In this document: piece after piece, positions 26,321-34,888 of the stretch
How the letters are laid out: every line of letters begins with the position of its first letter
Position numbering within the stretch: position 1 is the first letter of the stretch
Source: Pseudoxanthomonas sp. 3HH-4
GTDB taxonomy: Bacteria > Pseudomonadota > Gammaproteobacteria > Xanthomonadales > Xanthomonadaceae
Direction: 5' to 3'
DNA length: 64,000 bases
NCBI RefSeq assembly: GCF_006716465.1
Contig: NZ_VFPB01000001.1
Location: 778,983-842,982, forward strand
Made by a program: the position numbers and the translations under genes
Notes under the pieces: model-generated
Databases searched by the model: none
Told to the model about the DNA's origin: nothing
Seen by the model: the letters and a program-made list of their open reading frames with translations, nothing else

Positions 26321-27418
26321 ATGAACGCACAACCCAACCTGGGTATCCAGCCCACGACGTTCGACAACCCGATGGGCATCGATGGCTTCGAGTTCGTCGA
26401 GTTCGCCGCGCCGCAGGGCCAGGCCCACCACCTGCACGACTACTTCCGCAAGCTGGGCTTCGTGCAGGTCGCGCGCCACAAGACCCGCGCCATCAGCACC
26501 TATCGCCAGGGCGACTGCACCTTCCTGATCAACGAGGATCCGGACTCCTTCGCCGCACGCTTCGCCGCCGAACACGGACCCAGCGCCTGCGGCTTCGCGA
26601 TCCGGGTCAGGAAGCTCGCCGAATGGGCCCGCGTGCAGGCGCTGAAGAACGGTGCCGAATCGTTCGACGCCGCCGACGAACTCACCAAGGCGGTCGCCGC
26701 GCCCGTCATCAAGGGCATCGGCGACTGCATGCTGTACATCGTCGACCGCTATGACGACAAGGGCACCATCCACGACCCGGACTACGAGTACCTGCCGGGC
26801 GTGGACCTGCTGCCGAGGGGCTTCGGCCTGACCTTCATCGACCACCTGACCCACAACCTGTACCACGGCAACATGGCCAAGTGGGCGGACTACTACGAGC
26901 GCTTGTTCAACTTCCGCGAGATCCGCTACTTCGACATCAAGGGCGCGAAGACGGGCCTGTTGTCGAAGGCGATGACCGCGCCGGATGGCATGGTGCGCAT
27001 CCCGTTGAACGAGTCCAGCGACCCGAAGTCGCAGATCAACGAGTACCTGGACGCCTACAAGGGCGAGGGCATCCAGCACATCGCCTGCTTCACCGACGAT
27101 ATCTACACCACAGTGGAAAAGATGCGCGAAGCCGGCATTGCGTTCCTGGACACGCCCGACACGTACTTCGAGGTGATCGACCAGCGTATCCCCGACCACG
27201 GCGAGGACGTCGCGCGGCTGGCCAAGAACGGCATCCTGATCGACGCCGACGTGGAGACCAAGCAGCGCAAGCTGCTGCAGATCTTCACCCAGAACGCGTT
27301 GGGCCCGATCTTCTTCGAGATCATCCAGCGCAAGGGCAACGAAGGCTTCGGCGAAGGCAACTTCCAGGCGCTGTTCGAGAGCATCGAGCGGGACCAGATG
27401 AAGCGCGGGGTTCTCTGA
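26321..27418 (+). CDS. hppD: 4-hydroxyphenylpyruvate dioxygenase
   Basis: The enzyme converts 4-hydroxyphenylpyruvate to homogentisate in tyrosine breakdown. The 365-residue protein contains two VOC modules. The iron ligands are recognisable in FIDHLTHN, GIQHIACFTDD and IFFEIIQRKG near the C terminus. The start MNAQPN is preferred because the upstream in-frame ATG lies on top of the -10 element. It precedes hmgA, the next enzyme of the pathway, but the two are separated by a DUF559 gene bounded by inverted repeats. Confidence 0.96.
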   Translation: MNAQPNLGIQPTTFDNPMGIDGFEFVEFAAPQGQAHHLHDYFRKLGFVQVARHKTRAISTYRQGDCTFLINEDPDSFAARFAAEHGPSACGFAIRVRKLAEWARVQALKNGAESFDAADELTKAVAAPVIKGIGDCMLYIVDRYDDKGTIHDPDYEYLPGVDLLPRGFGLTFIDHLTHNLYHGNMAKWADYYERLFNFREIRYFDIKGAKTGLLSKAMTAPDGMVRIPLNESSDPKSQINEYLDAYKGEGIQHIACFTDDIYTTVEKMREAGIAFLDTPDTYFEVIDQRIPDHGEDVARLAKNGILIDADVETKQRKLLQIFTQNALGPIFFEIIQRKGNEGFGEGNFQALFESIERDQMKRGVL

Positions 27419-27428
27419 CGTTGCAAGA

Positions 27429-27865
27429 GCCCCTCTCCCGACGGGAGAGGGGTTGGGGTGAGGGTACGGTGGCGTCATGGACATCAAGCCGCCGCTGCCC
27501 ACCACTACGCTCGGGAATTCGCGTCTCCTGCGCAAGCAAATGAACGACGCGGAACTGAGGCTTTGGAAGGTCCTGCGTGGAAGCAGGTTGGGTGGACTTA
27601 AGTTCCGTCGCCAGCATCCGATCCCGCCCTACATCGCCGATTTCTGTTGTATCAAGAAAAAGTTGATCATCGAACTGGACGGATCGCAGCACACGGCATT
27701 GGTGGACGCAACACGAACCCGTGCACTCCAGTCACAAGGTTGGAAAATCATCCGCTTCTGGGATCATGATGTACTGCTGGCAACAGAGGCCGTTGCCGAG
27801 GCGATCTGGAACGCTGCGTGTGGACCGGACCCTCACCCCAACCCCTCTCCCGCCGGGAGAGGGGC
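27429..27865. mobile_element. Candidate element: DUF559 gene bounded by 37-bp inverted repeats
   Basis: A 37-base sequence at 27429-27465 recurs inverted at 27829-27865 with 36 of 37 bases identical. Each copy is itself a palindrome (CCCCTCTCCCG/CGGGAGAGGGG) with a GGTTGGGGTGAGGGT tail pointing inward. The DUF559 gene occupies the inside. No target-site duplication is evident at the outer edges. The arrangement looks like a small non-autonomous or domesticated mobile unit inserted between hppD and hmgA; mobility is inferred. Confidence 0.55.
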
Positions 27866-27884
27866 TTTGATCGGGACACGATGA
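27477..27884 (+). CDS. DUF559 endonuclease-like protein
   Basis: This 135-residue protein has the DUF559 core related to the very-short-patch-repair endonuclease fold: [27 protein letters not shown] and IIELDGSQH. Asp55, Glu66 and Asp68 are candidate metal ligands. The C-terminal residues 118-130 ([13 protein letters not shown]) are translated from the right inverted repeat. The last codons overlap the hmgA start (ATGA), so the insertion has become translationally coupled to hmgA. The biological role of the family is not established. Confidence 0.85.
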   Translation: MDIKPPLPTTTLGNSRLLRKQMNDAELRLWKVLRGSRLGGLKFRRQHPIPPYIADFCCIKKKLIIELDGSQHTALVDATRTRALQSQGWKIIRFWDHDVLLATEAVAEAIWNAACGPDPHPNPSPAGRGALIGTR

Positions 27885-29191
27885 GCATGAATGCGAACAG
27901 CACCAACAACTACCAGCCCGGCTTCGGCAACCATTTCGCCACCGAGGCGATGCCCGGCACGCTGCCGGAAGGCCGCAACTCGCCGCAGCAGGTGGCGCAT
28001 GGCCTGTATGCGGAACAGTTGAGCGGTACGGCGTTCACCGCGCCGCGTGCCGAGAATCGGCGCAGCTGGCTGTACCGCGTCCGCCCGGCGGCGATGCACG
28101 GGCCGTTCGCGCCGTATGCGCAGCACCGCCTGCACAGCGACTTCAGCGCCGGCCCGGTGTCGCCCGACCAGATGCGCTGGTCGCCGCTGCCGATGCCGGA
28201 GGTGCCTACCGATTTCGTAGATGGCCTGTACACGATGGCAGGCAACGGGTCGCCTGACGCGATGCATGGCGTCGGTATCCACCTGTACGTCGCCAACCGG
28301 TCGATGCAGGGCCGCTATTTCTACGATGCGGACGGGGAGCTGCTGATCGTCCCGCAGCAGGGCAGCCTGCGCATCGCCACCGAGTTCGGCGTGATCGAGG
28401 TCGAACCGCAGCAGATCGCGGTGATCCCGCGCGGCGTGCGCTTTCTCGTTGAATTGCCCGATGGCGAGGCGCGCGGCTATGTCTGCGAGAACTTCGGTGC
28501 GGCGCTGCGATTGCCGGATCTCGGCCCGATCGGCTCCAACGGCCTGGCCAATCCGCGCGATTTCGAGACGCCGGTGGCGGCATACGAGGACGTGGAAGGC
28601 GGGTTCGAGCTGATCGCCAAGTTCCAGGGCCACCTGTGGCGCGCGGACATCGGGCACTCGCCGCTGGACGTGGTCGGCTGGCATGGTAACTACGTGCCGT
28701 ACCGCTACGACCTGCGCCGCTTCAACACCATCGGTTCGATCAGCTACGACCATCCGGATCCGTCGATCTTCCTGGTGCTGACCTCGCCGAGCGATACGCC
28801 GGGCGTGGGCAACATGGACTTCGTGATCTTCCCGCCGCGCTGGCTGGTGGCGCAGGACACGTTCCGTCCGCCGTGGTTCCACCGCAACATCGCCAGCGAG
28901 TTCATGGGCCTGATCCACGGCGTGTACGACGCCAAGGCCGAAGGCTTCGCGCCGGGCGGTGCCTCGCTGCACAACTGCATGACCGGGCACGGGCCGGATG
29001 CGGCGACGTTCGAGAAGGCGTCGAGCGCCGACCTGTCGAAGCCGGATGTCATCACCGGCACGATGGCCTTCATGTTCGAGACGCGTGCCGTGATCCGGCC
29101 GACGCGGCAGGCGATCGAGGCCGCGCACCGCCAGCGCGACTACCAGGCGTGCTGGGCCGGTCTGCGCAAGCACTTCGCTTTGAAGGATTGA
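27881..29191 (+). CDS. hmgA: Homogentisate 1,2-dioxygenase
   Basis: HmgA opens the homogentisate ring to maleylacetoacetate. The 436-residue protein is family-typical throughout ([24 protein letters not shown]). The iron-binding region is [18 protein letters not shown] and a later conserved His is in [11 protein letters not shown] second ATG six bases downstream is an alternative start. It is convergent with the next gene, with only seven bases between the stops. No maleylacetoacetate isomerase or fumarylacetoacetase gene is nearby in the window. Confidence 0.96.
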   Translation: MSMNANSTNNYQPGFGNHFATEAMPGTLPEGRNSPQQVAHGLYAEQLSGTAFTAPRAENRRSWLYRVRPAAMHGPFAPYAQHRLHSDFSAGPVSPDQMRWSPLPMPEVPTDFVDGLYTMAGNGSPDAMHGVGIHLYVANRSMQGRYFYDADGELLIVPQQGSLRIATEFGVIEVEPQQIAVIPRGVRFLVELPDGEARGYVCENFGAALRLPDLGPIGSNGLANPRDFETPVAAYEDVEGGFELIAKFQGHLWRADIGHSPLDVVGWHGNYVPYRYDLRRFNTIGSISYDHPDPSIFLVLTSPSDTPGVGNMDFVIFPPRWLVAQDTFRPPWFHRNIASEFMGLIHGVYDAKAEGFAPGGASLHNCMTGHGPDAATFEKASSADLSKPDVITGTMAFMFETRAVIRPTRQAIEAAHRQRDYQACWAGLRKHFALKD

Positions 29192-29198
29192 GGCACGC

Positions 29199-29738
29199 TC
29201 AGGTCGCTGCGGTTTCCGCCTGCGCGTCGGACAGGTGCTGCAGGCGCCGCGCGGCCTCGGGCGGCAGGGCCTCAAGCAAGCGTTCGCGGATGCGGCCGGC
29301 GAGTGTCGACGCCATGCGCGCTTCGAGGAACCGCAATGCATCGGCCAGTGCTTCCAGCATCGCGTCATCGTCCAATCTCGCCAGCAGGCGTTCGCGGTGG
29401 CGACGTGCGCCGTCGTCGCGCTGCAGCTCCAGCATGCCGGACAGGTAGACCTTGGCCGCGACCAGCGATCGTCGCGGCCCGGCCGGCGCGTTGGTGGTTG
29501 GCACGCGGGTCGTACTTGCCGCGGGCAATGGCGTCGTTGGCGTGTCCGCGGCCGTCAGGTAGCCCGTCTGCACCAGGCGCTGTACCAGCAGCGGCGCATC
29601 CTGGCCCAGCAGGCGCACGAGTTCGCCCAGGTCGCGCTGTCCATCGCAGAGGATCAGCGCCCGCCGCTCGCGCATGCCGAGCGTACCCGTGTGGGCCTGC
29701 AACGTCTGGCGGGCGAGGTCGGTCTTGGACGGGCGCAT
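29199..29738 (-). CDS. Conserved-looking protein of unknown function
   Basis: The 179-residue protein is predicted mostly helical. An N-terminal segment (about 1-60, with ERRALILCDGQRDLGELVRLLG) has the feel of a winged-helix module. A Thr/Pro/Ala-rich linker (64-88) and a helical C-terminal half (90-175) follow. No signal peptide or membrane segment is seen. I do not recognise a family. Confidence 0.7.
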   Translation of the reverse strand: MRPSKTDLARQTLQAHTGTLGMRERRALILCDGQRDLGELVRLLGQDAPLLVQRLVQTGYLTAADTPTTPLPAASTTRVPTTNAPAGPRRSLVAAKVYLSGMLELQRDDGARRHRERLLARLDDDAMLEALADALRFLEARMASTLAGRIRERLLEALPPEAARRLQHLSDAQAETAAT

Positions 29739-29863
29739 GGCGAGTGGAAGGGGAACCCGCGCGCAGGCTAGCCGCGTGCGATGAAGTGCCGATGACAGCC
29801 GCGTGTTCGCAGTGACTTAACGCGATGACGCTAGTCTGCAGGTTTGCGCACTGGAGAGAGCTG

Positions 29864-30484
29864 ATGAAGTCGATGTTGCCGATCGTGATGGTGGTCACCC
29901 TGTTGTCCGCGTGCCAGCGCCAGGAGGCGCCGACGGCGGAGGCGGAACCGACCACGACGGCGACCAGCACGCCGATGGCGGATGCGCCAGCACCTGCTCC
30001 CGCGGTGGACGACACGGCAGCTCCCGCCGGTCCCGTGAGTCAGGCCAGCTTCCTCGGCTACGGCGACATGAAGCTGGGCAGCACGGTGGAAGAGGCGCGC
30101 GCGGCATGGGGCGGCGAATTGAACGGGGCGCCGATGGAGGGCACCACCTGTCACTACCTGTGGCCGAAGTGGATCACGCGGCCCGCCGACTTCGCCTTCA
30201 TGATGGAAGAAGGCAAATTCGTGCGATACGACGTTGGCACCGACAAGGAAACTGCGCCCGGTGGTGGCAAGGTCGGCATGGGCGTCGACGAACTGCAGAA
30301 GCTGTACGGTGGTGCGCTGAAGGCGTCGCCGCACAAGTACACGCAAGGCGGCCAGTACCTGGCGATGGACGCCGGTGACGTGGCGCCGACCCGGCTGGTG
30401 TTCGAGGCGGATGCCGCGGGCAAGGTCACCGCCTGGCGCGTGGGCCTGTCGCCGCAGGTCGATTACGTGGAAGGCTGCTCCTGA
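29864..30484 (+). CDS. Predicted lipoprotein of unknown function
   Basis: The 206-residue protein starts with a lipoprotein signal (LLSAC, lipidated Cys17), then a Thr/Pro/Ala-rich tether to about residue 60. The compact domain contains GYGDMKLGSTVEEARAAWGG and VGMGVDELQKLYGG, two similar half-motifs suggesting an internal repeat. The start is fixed by GGAGAG just upstream and by the signal peptide. Function unknown; a periplasmic binding or inhibitor role cannot be distinguished. Confidence 0.82.
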   Translation: MKSMLPIVMVVTLLSACQRQEAPTAEAEPTTTATSTPMADAPAPAPAVDDTAAPAGPVSQASFLGYGDMKLGSTVEEARAAWGGELNGAPMEGTTCHYLWPKWITRPADFAFMMEEGKFVRYDVGTDKETAPGGGKVGMGVDELQKLYGGALKASPHKYTQGGQYLAMDAGDVAPTRLVFEADAAGKVTAWRVGLSPQVDYVEGCS

Positions 30485-30575
30485 GTCAGCGCGTCCACCG
30501 GCGGCAGGCCGTCGCTGGCCCTGCCGTCGCGGGCAGGCATAGAATCGCCGGACACCACACGGGAAGGGGACGGCG

Positions 30576-31526
30576 ATGATGGAAGCCTGGGGATACTTCG
30601 CGCTGGGGCTGGTGTTGCTTGCGCTCGGCGGCGATTCGATCGTCAAGGGCGCATCGGGTCTGGCGCAGCGCTTCGGCGCATCCCCCTTCGTTGCCGGTCT
30701 GTTGCTGATCGCCTTCGGCACGTCGCTGCCGGAACTGGCGGTCAACGCGCGTGCCGTGTGGGTGGGTGCGCAGGAACTCGCGCTCGGCAACGCGGTGGGC
30801 AGCAATATCGTCAACCTGGGCCTGACGCTGGGCGTCGCGGCGCTGGTCGCGCCGGTCGTGATCCGGATGCGCATGCTCTCTCCGCTGCTGGTGCTGCTGG
30901 GACTGGCTTCGCTGGCGCTGATCGTGTTCGGCCTGGATGGCGTGGTCAGCCGGGTGGAGGGCATGGTGCTGCTGCTGGGCTTCGCCGCCGTACTGGCGTT
31001 CCTGCTGGCGCGTGCGTCGCGCGAGGATGCGCGGGTACGTACCGACGTGGAGACGTTCGCCGTCACGCACACCGTGCTGTGGATGAATCTGCTGCGCTTC
31101 GCGGTGGCCACCGCGCTGCTGTACTACGGGGCCCGTTTCGTGCTGCAGGGAGCACCGATGATCGGTGCGCAGTGGGGTCTTTCACCGTTGCTGACGGGCC
31201 TGCTGCCCGTGGCGATCGGCACGGCGCTGCCGGAAGTCGCCGCCGCTGTGATGGCCGCCAGGCGAGGCCAGGGCGACATGGTGGCCGGCCACGTCATCGG
31301 CTCCAGCCTGTTCAATCTTCTGGTCGTGGTCGGCGGCATGGCGGCGTTCCGTCCGATGCCCCTGCCCGCGTCCTTCGTGCGGCTTGAACTGCCGGCGGCC
31401 ATCGCGTTCGTGCTGGTGCTGTACCCGATGTTGCGCGGAGACCTGCGCATCAACCGCCTGGAGGGCGGGCTGCTGCTCGCCGCGTTCGTGGGCTGGGTGG
31501 TGCTGGAGGTCGCGCTGCTCGCCTGA
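30576..31526 (+). CDS. CaCA-family Na+/Ca2+ antiporter-like protein
   Basis: The 316-residue membrane protein contains the two inverted alpha-repeats of the cation/Ca2+ exchanger family. The first has FGTSLPELAVN and LGNAVGSNIVNLGL; the second has IGTALPEVAAAV and VAGHVIGSSLFNLL. About ten hydrophobic segments are visible. It is probably a Na+/Ca2+ or K+-linked exchanger in the inner membrane. A TAGAATCG -10-like motif lies about 35 bases upstream. The gene just downstream begins another cation antiporter, but 92 bases separate them. Confidence 0.92.
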   Translation: MMEAWGYFALGLVLLALGGDSIVKGASGLAQRFGASPFVAGLLLIAFGTSLPELAVNARAVWVGAQELALGNAVGSNIVNLGLTLGVAALVAPVVIRMRMLSPLLVLLGLASLALIVFGLDGVVSRVEGMVLLLGFAAVLAFLLARASREDARVRTDVETFAVTHTVLWMNLLRFAVATALLYYGARFVLQGAPMIGAQWGLSPLLTGLLPVAIGTALPEVAAAVMAARRGQGDMVAGHVIGSSLFNLLVVVGGMAAFRPMPLPASFVRLELPAAIAFVLVLYPMLRGDLRINRLEGGLLLAAFVGWVVLEVALLA

Positions 31527-31617
31527 TCTGAACGCTGGCTCAGGCAGACGTGAACGGGTTTGTTAAACTCGGGCGATTGCTCGCGAATGACGCATTCCCT
31601 GCAACGCAAGGCGGTTG

Positions 31618-34449
31618 ATGATCCCTTTCCTCGAAATCCTGCTGGCGCTGCCCTTCGTGCTGGCGCTGGTGGTGGCGCTGGCGCGCGGCCTCCCGCGCGG
31701 CGCGACGGCATGGTTGGCCGGGCTGGCGCCGCTGCTGGGCCTGGTGCTGCTGGCGTGGATGACGCCGAGCGTCCTGCAGGGCTGGAACGTGCGCGCCGAC
31801 TACGCATGGATTCCACAGATCGGCATGTCCTTCACCCTGCGCCTGGACGGTCTGGCGTGGATGTTCGCGGGCCTGGTGCTGGCGATCGGTGCGCTGGTGG
31901 TGATGTACGCGCACTATTACCTCAGCGCGAAGGACAGCGCGCCGCGCTTCTTCGCGTGCCTGCTGCTGTTCATGGGCTCGATGCTGGGGGTGGTGCTGGC
32001 AGGCAACCTGTTGCTGCTGGTGGTGTTCTGGGAGCTGACCAGCATCAGTTCGTTCCTGCTGATCGGGTTCTGGTCGCATCGCCAGGATGCGCGGGAAGGC
32101 GCGCGCATGGCGCTGGCGATCACCGGTGCCGGCGGACTCGCGCTGCTCGGCGGCGTGCTGCTGATCGGGCGCATCGTCGGCAGCCACGACCTGGACGTGG
32201 TGCTCGCCTCGGGCGACCTGATCCGCGCCAGCGGGCTCTATCCGTGGGCGCTGGCGCTGGTCCTGGCCGGCGTTTTCACCAAGAGCGCGCAGTTCCCCCT
32301 GCATTTCTGGTTGCCGCATGCGATGGCGGCGCCCACGCCGGTGTCGGCCTACCTGCATTCGGCGACGATGGTGAAGGCCGGCGTGTTCCTGCTGGCGCGC
32401 CTGCATCCCGCGCTTGCGGGCACCGACCTGTTCTTCTACGTGGTGACCAGCGTCGGCGCGCTGACGCTGCTGATCGGCGCGTGGTACGCCATCTTCCAGC
32501 ACGATCTGAAGGGCCTGCTGGCGTACTCCACCATCTCGCACCTCGGCCTGATCACGCTGCTGTTCGGCATCTCCACGCCGATGGCGGTGGTGGCCGGCGT
32601 GTTCCACATCCTCAACCACGCCACGTTTAAGGCCTCGCTGTTCATGGCGGCAGGCATCATCGACCACGAGACCGGCACGCGCGACATGCGCCGGCTGGGC
32701 AACCTGAGGCGCTACCTGCCGTGGACCAGTGCCTTGGCGATCACCGCCTCGCTGGCCATGGCGGGCATCCCGCTGCTCAACGGATTCCTGTCCAAAGAGA
32801 TGTTCTTCGCCGAAGCGCTGGATATCGGCGGCCATCGCGCGATGCGCGACGTCATCACCGTGGCGGCACTGCTGTATGGCGTGTTCGGTGTGGCCTACAG
32901 CCTGCGCTTTGTCTACGAGACGTTCTTCGGGGAAGGCCCGCGCGCGCTGGATGTCACCCCGCACGAGCCCCCGCGCTGGATGAAGATCCCGGTGGAAGTG
33001 CTGGTGGTGCTGTGCGTGGCGGTGGGCGTGGTCCCGGCCTGGACCATCGCGCCCGTGCTGCACGCCGGTGCCGGCGCCATCCTAGGCGACACGATGCCCG
33101 AGTACAGCCTGGCGGTCTGGCACGGCATCAACAGGCCGTTGCTGATGAGCCTGGCCGGCATCGCCGGCGGCATCGCCCTGTACTTCGGGTTGCGGCGCCT
33201 GTTCGACCTGCACGCCATCGTGCGGCGGTCACTGGGGCGCAGTGTGTTCCGCTGGAACATGGAAGCCCTGTACGGCCTGGCCGGTCGCTTCACCGACCGG
33301 ATTGCCAACGGCAGCCTGCAGCGCAGCCTGTTGTTCCTGCTTCTGGCCGCCATCGCGGCGGGCGCGGCGCCGTTCGTGGGCGGCGACGCGGCACCCCTGC
33401 AGTGGCACGGTTCACAGCCCATGCCGCTGCTGGGCTGGCTGTTGTGGCTGGTGCTGGTGGCCTGTGCGGTGTGGACGATCCGGCTGTACCGGCAACGGCT
33501 GCTGGCGGTCATTGTGCTGGGCGGCGCGGGCCTGATGGTCAGCCTGGCGTTCGTGTTCCTGTCCGCGCCAGATCTGGCGTTGACCCAGCTGATGGTGGAA
33601 ATGGTCAGCCTGGTCCTGCTGTTGCTGGGCCTGCACTACCTGCCGCCGCGCTCGCCGCCGGAACGTACACCACGCCGCCGCTTGCGCGACATTGCCGTGG
33701 CACTGGCGGCGGGCCTCGGCACCGGCACGCTGGCCTATCTCGTGATGACCCGGCCGGGCGACACGATCAGCGGCGAACTGCTGGCGCGTTCGTTGCCCGA
33801 GGCCTATGGCAGTAATGTGGTGAATGTGATCCTGGTGGACTTCCGCGGCTTCGATACCTTCGGCGAGATCACGGTGTTCGGCATCGCGGCGTTGATCGTG
33901 CATGCGCTGCTGCGCCGCGCGCGGATGGCGCCGGAGAAGATCATGTCGGGACCGCCGATCACGTTGCCGGTGCCTGCCGACCTGGCGCAGATCATGTTCC
34001 CGCTGACGTTGACGGTGTCTGTCTTCCTGTTCCTGCGCGGACATAACGCGCCGGGTGGCGGCTTCATCGCTGGCCTGGTGCTGGCGGTACCGCTGCTGGT
34101 GCAGTACGTCATCCAGGGTGCGGCCTCGGTGGAGTCGCGCTTCGGCTTCGACTATGTCCGTTGCATCGGCGTGGGCTTGCTCGTCGCCGGCGTGAGCGGC
34201 GTGGCGTCGATGGGCTTCGGCGTGCCGTTCCTGACCAGTGGCCACCTGGACCTCGACTTGCCGGTCATCGGCAAGGTGCCGCTGGCCAGCGCGATCGGTT
34301 TCGATACCGGCGTCTATCTGGTGGTGTTCGGCGGCGCGATGCTCATCCTGTCGATGATGGGCACCATCAAGCCGTCGCGCACGCGCGTGTCGCACCTGGG
34401 CATCATGGAACCGGGTGAGCGCTCCAATCGCACGGGGGAGCTGCGCTGA
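31618..34449 (+). CDS. phaAB: Multisubunit Na+(K+)/H+ antiporter, fused subunits A and B
   Basis: The 943-residue protein is the largest subunit of the Mrp/Pha/Mnh antiporter. It has a proton-translocating NuoL-like A region (about 1-770, e.g. WELTSISSFLLIGFWSH, AYLHSATMVKAGVFLLARL, HDLKGLLAYSTISHLGL). This is followed by the B subunit (about 775-930, FLRGHNAPGGGFIAGLVLA). The A/B fusion defines the group 2 type found in rhizobial pha operons. The ATG is used in preference to the TTG immediately before it. It heads a tightly packed operon ending with phaG. Confidence 0.95.
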   Translation: MIPFLEILLALPFVLALVVALARGLPRGATAWLAGLAPLLGLVLLAWMTPSVLQGWNVRADYAWIPQIGMSFTLRLDGLAWMFAGLVLAIGALVVMYAHYYLSAKDSAPRFFACLLLFMGSMLGVVLAGNLLLLVVFWELTSISSFLLIGFWSHRQDAREGARMALAITGAGGLALLGGVLLIGRIVGSHDLDVVLASGDLIRASGLYPWALALVLAGVFTKSAQFPLHFWLPHAMAAPTPVSAYLHSATMVKAGVFLLARLHPALAGTDLFFYVVTSVGALTLLIGAWYAIFQHDLKGLLAYSTISHLGLITLLFGISTPMAVVAGVFHILNHATFKASLFMAAGIIDHETGTRDMRRLGNLRRYLPWTSALAITASLAMAGIPLLNGFLSKEMFFAEALDIGGHRAMRDVITVAALLYGVFGVAYSLRFVYETFFGEGPRALDVTPHEPPRWMKIPVEVLVVLCVAVGVVPAWTIAPVLHAGAGAILGDTMPEYSLAVWHGINRPLLMSLAGIAGGIALYFGLRRLFDLHAIVRRSLGRSVFRWNMEALYGLAGRFTDRIANGSLQRSLLFLLLAAIAAGAAPFVGGDAAPLQWHGSQPMPLLGWLLWLVLVACAVWTIRLYRQRLLAVIVLGGAGLMVSLAFVFLSAPDLALTQLMVEMVSLVLLLLGLHYLPPRSPPERTPRRRLRDIAVALAAGLGTGTLAYLVMTRPGDTISGELLARSLPEAYGSNVVNVILVDFRGFDTFGEITVFGIAALIVHALLRRARMAPEKIMSGPPITLPVPADLAQIMFPLTLTVSVFLFLRGHNAPGGGFIAGLVLAVPLLVQYVIQGAASVESRFGFDYVRCIGVGLLVAGVSGVASMGFGVPFLTSGHLDLDLPVIGKVPLASAIGFDTGVYLVVFGGAMLILSMMGTIKPSRTRVSHLGIMEPGERSNRTGELR

Positions 34450-34465
34450 TGGGAGGTGCACGGTA

Positions 34466-34888
34466 ATGGAGCTGGCCATGGCGAGCGCGATCGGCATCCT
34501 CACCGCCGCGGGCGTGTACCTGCTGCTGCGGGCGCGCAGTTTCGACGTCATCCTCGGGCTGACGCTGCTGTCGTACGCGACCAACCTGTTGATCTTCTCT
34601 GGCGGGCGGCTGGTACCCGGCAAGCCGGCGGTGTTGCGCGACGGCGTGGCGCCGACGCTGGCGAACTACACCGATCCGCTGCCGCAGGCGCTGGTGTTGA
34701 CGGCCATCGTGATCGCCTTCGCGATGACGGCGGTGACCGTGGTGCTGGCCATCCGCAGCCGCGGCGACAATGACAGCGACCACGTGGATGGCCCCCGTGC
34801 GGAGCGTGATTTCCTGGCCAGCGAACTGCGCCGCCTGGAAGAAGCGCGCGAAGCCGCGAAGGCGGATGATGCCGGGGGCAACGCATGA
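34466..34888 (+). CDS. phaC: Antiporter subunit C
   Basis: The 140-residue NuoK-like subunit has three hydrophobic segments and the family motifs SFDVILGLTLLSYATNLLIF and DPLPQALVLTAIVIAFAMTA. The acidic, helical tail after about residue 100 is longer than usual. GGGAGG precedes the chosen ATG. Its stop overlaps phaD. Confidence 0.94.
   Translation: MELAMASAIGILTAAGVYLLLRARSFDVILGLTLLSYATNLLIFSGGRLVPGKPAVLRDGVAPTLANYTDPLPQALVLTAIVIAFAMTAVTVVLAIRSRGDNDSDHVDGPRAERDFLASELRRLEEAREAAKADDAGGNA

Noticed and set aside
27833-29368. A 511-codon minus-strand frame opposite hmgA
   Set aside because: Antisense shadow; Arg/His-rich and begins inside the convergent gene.
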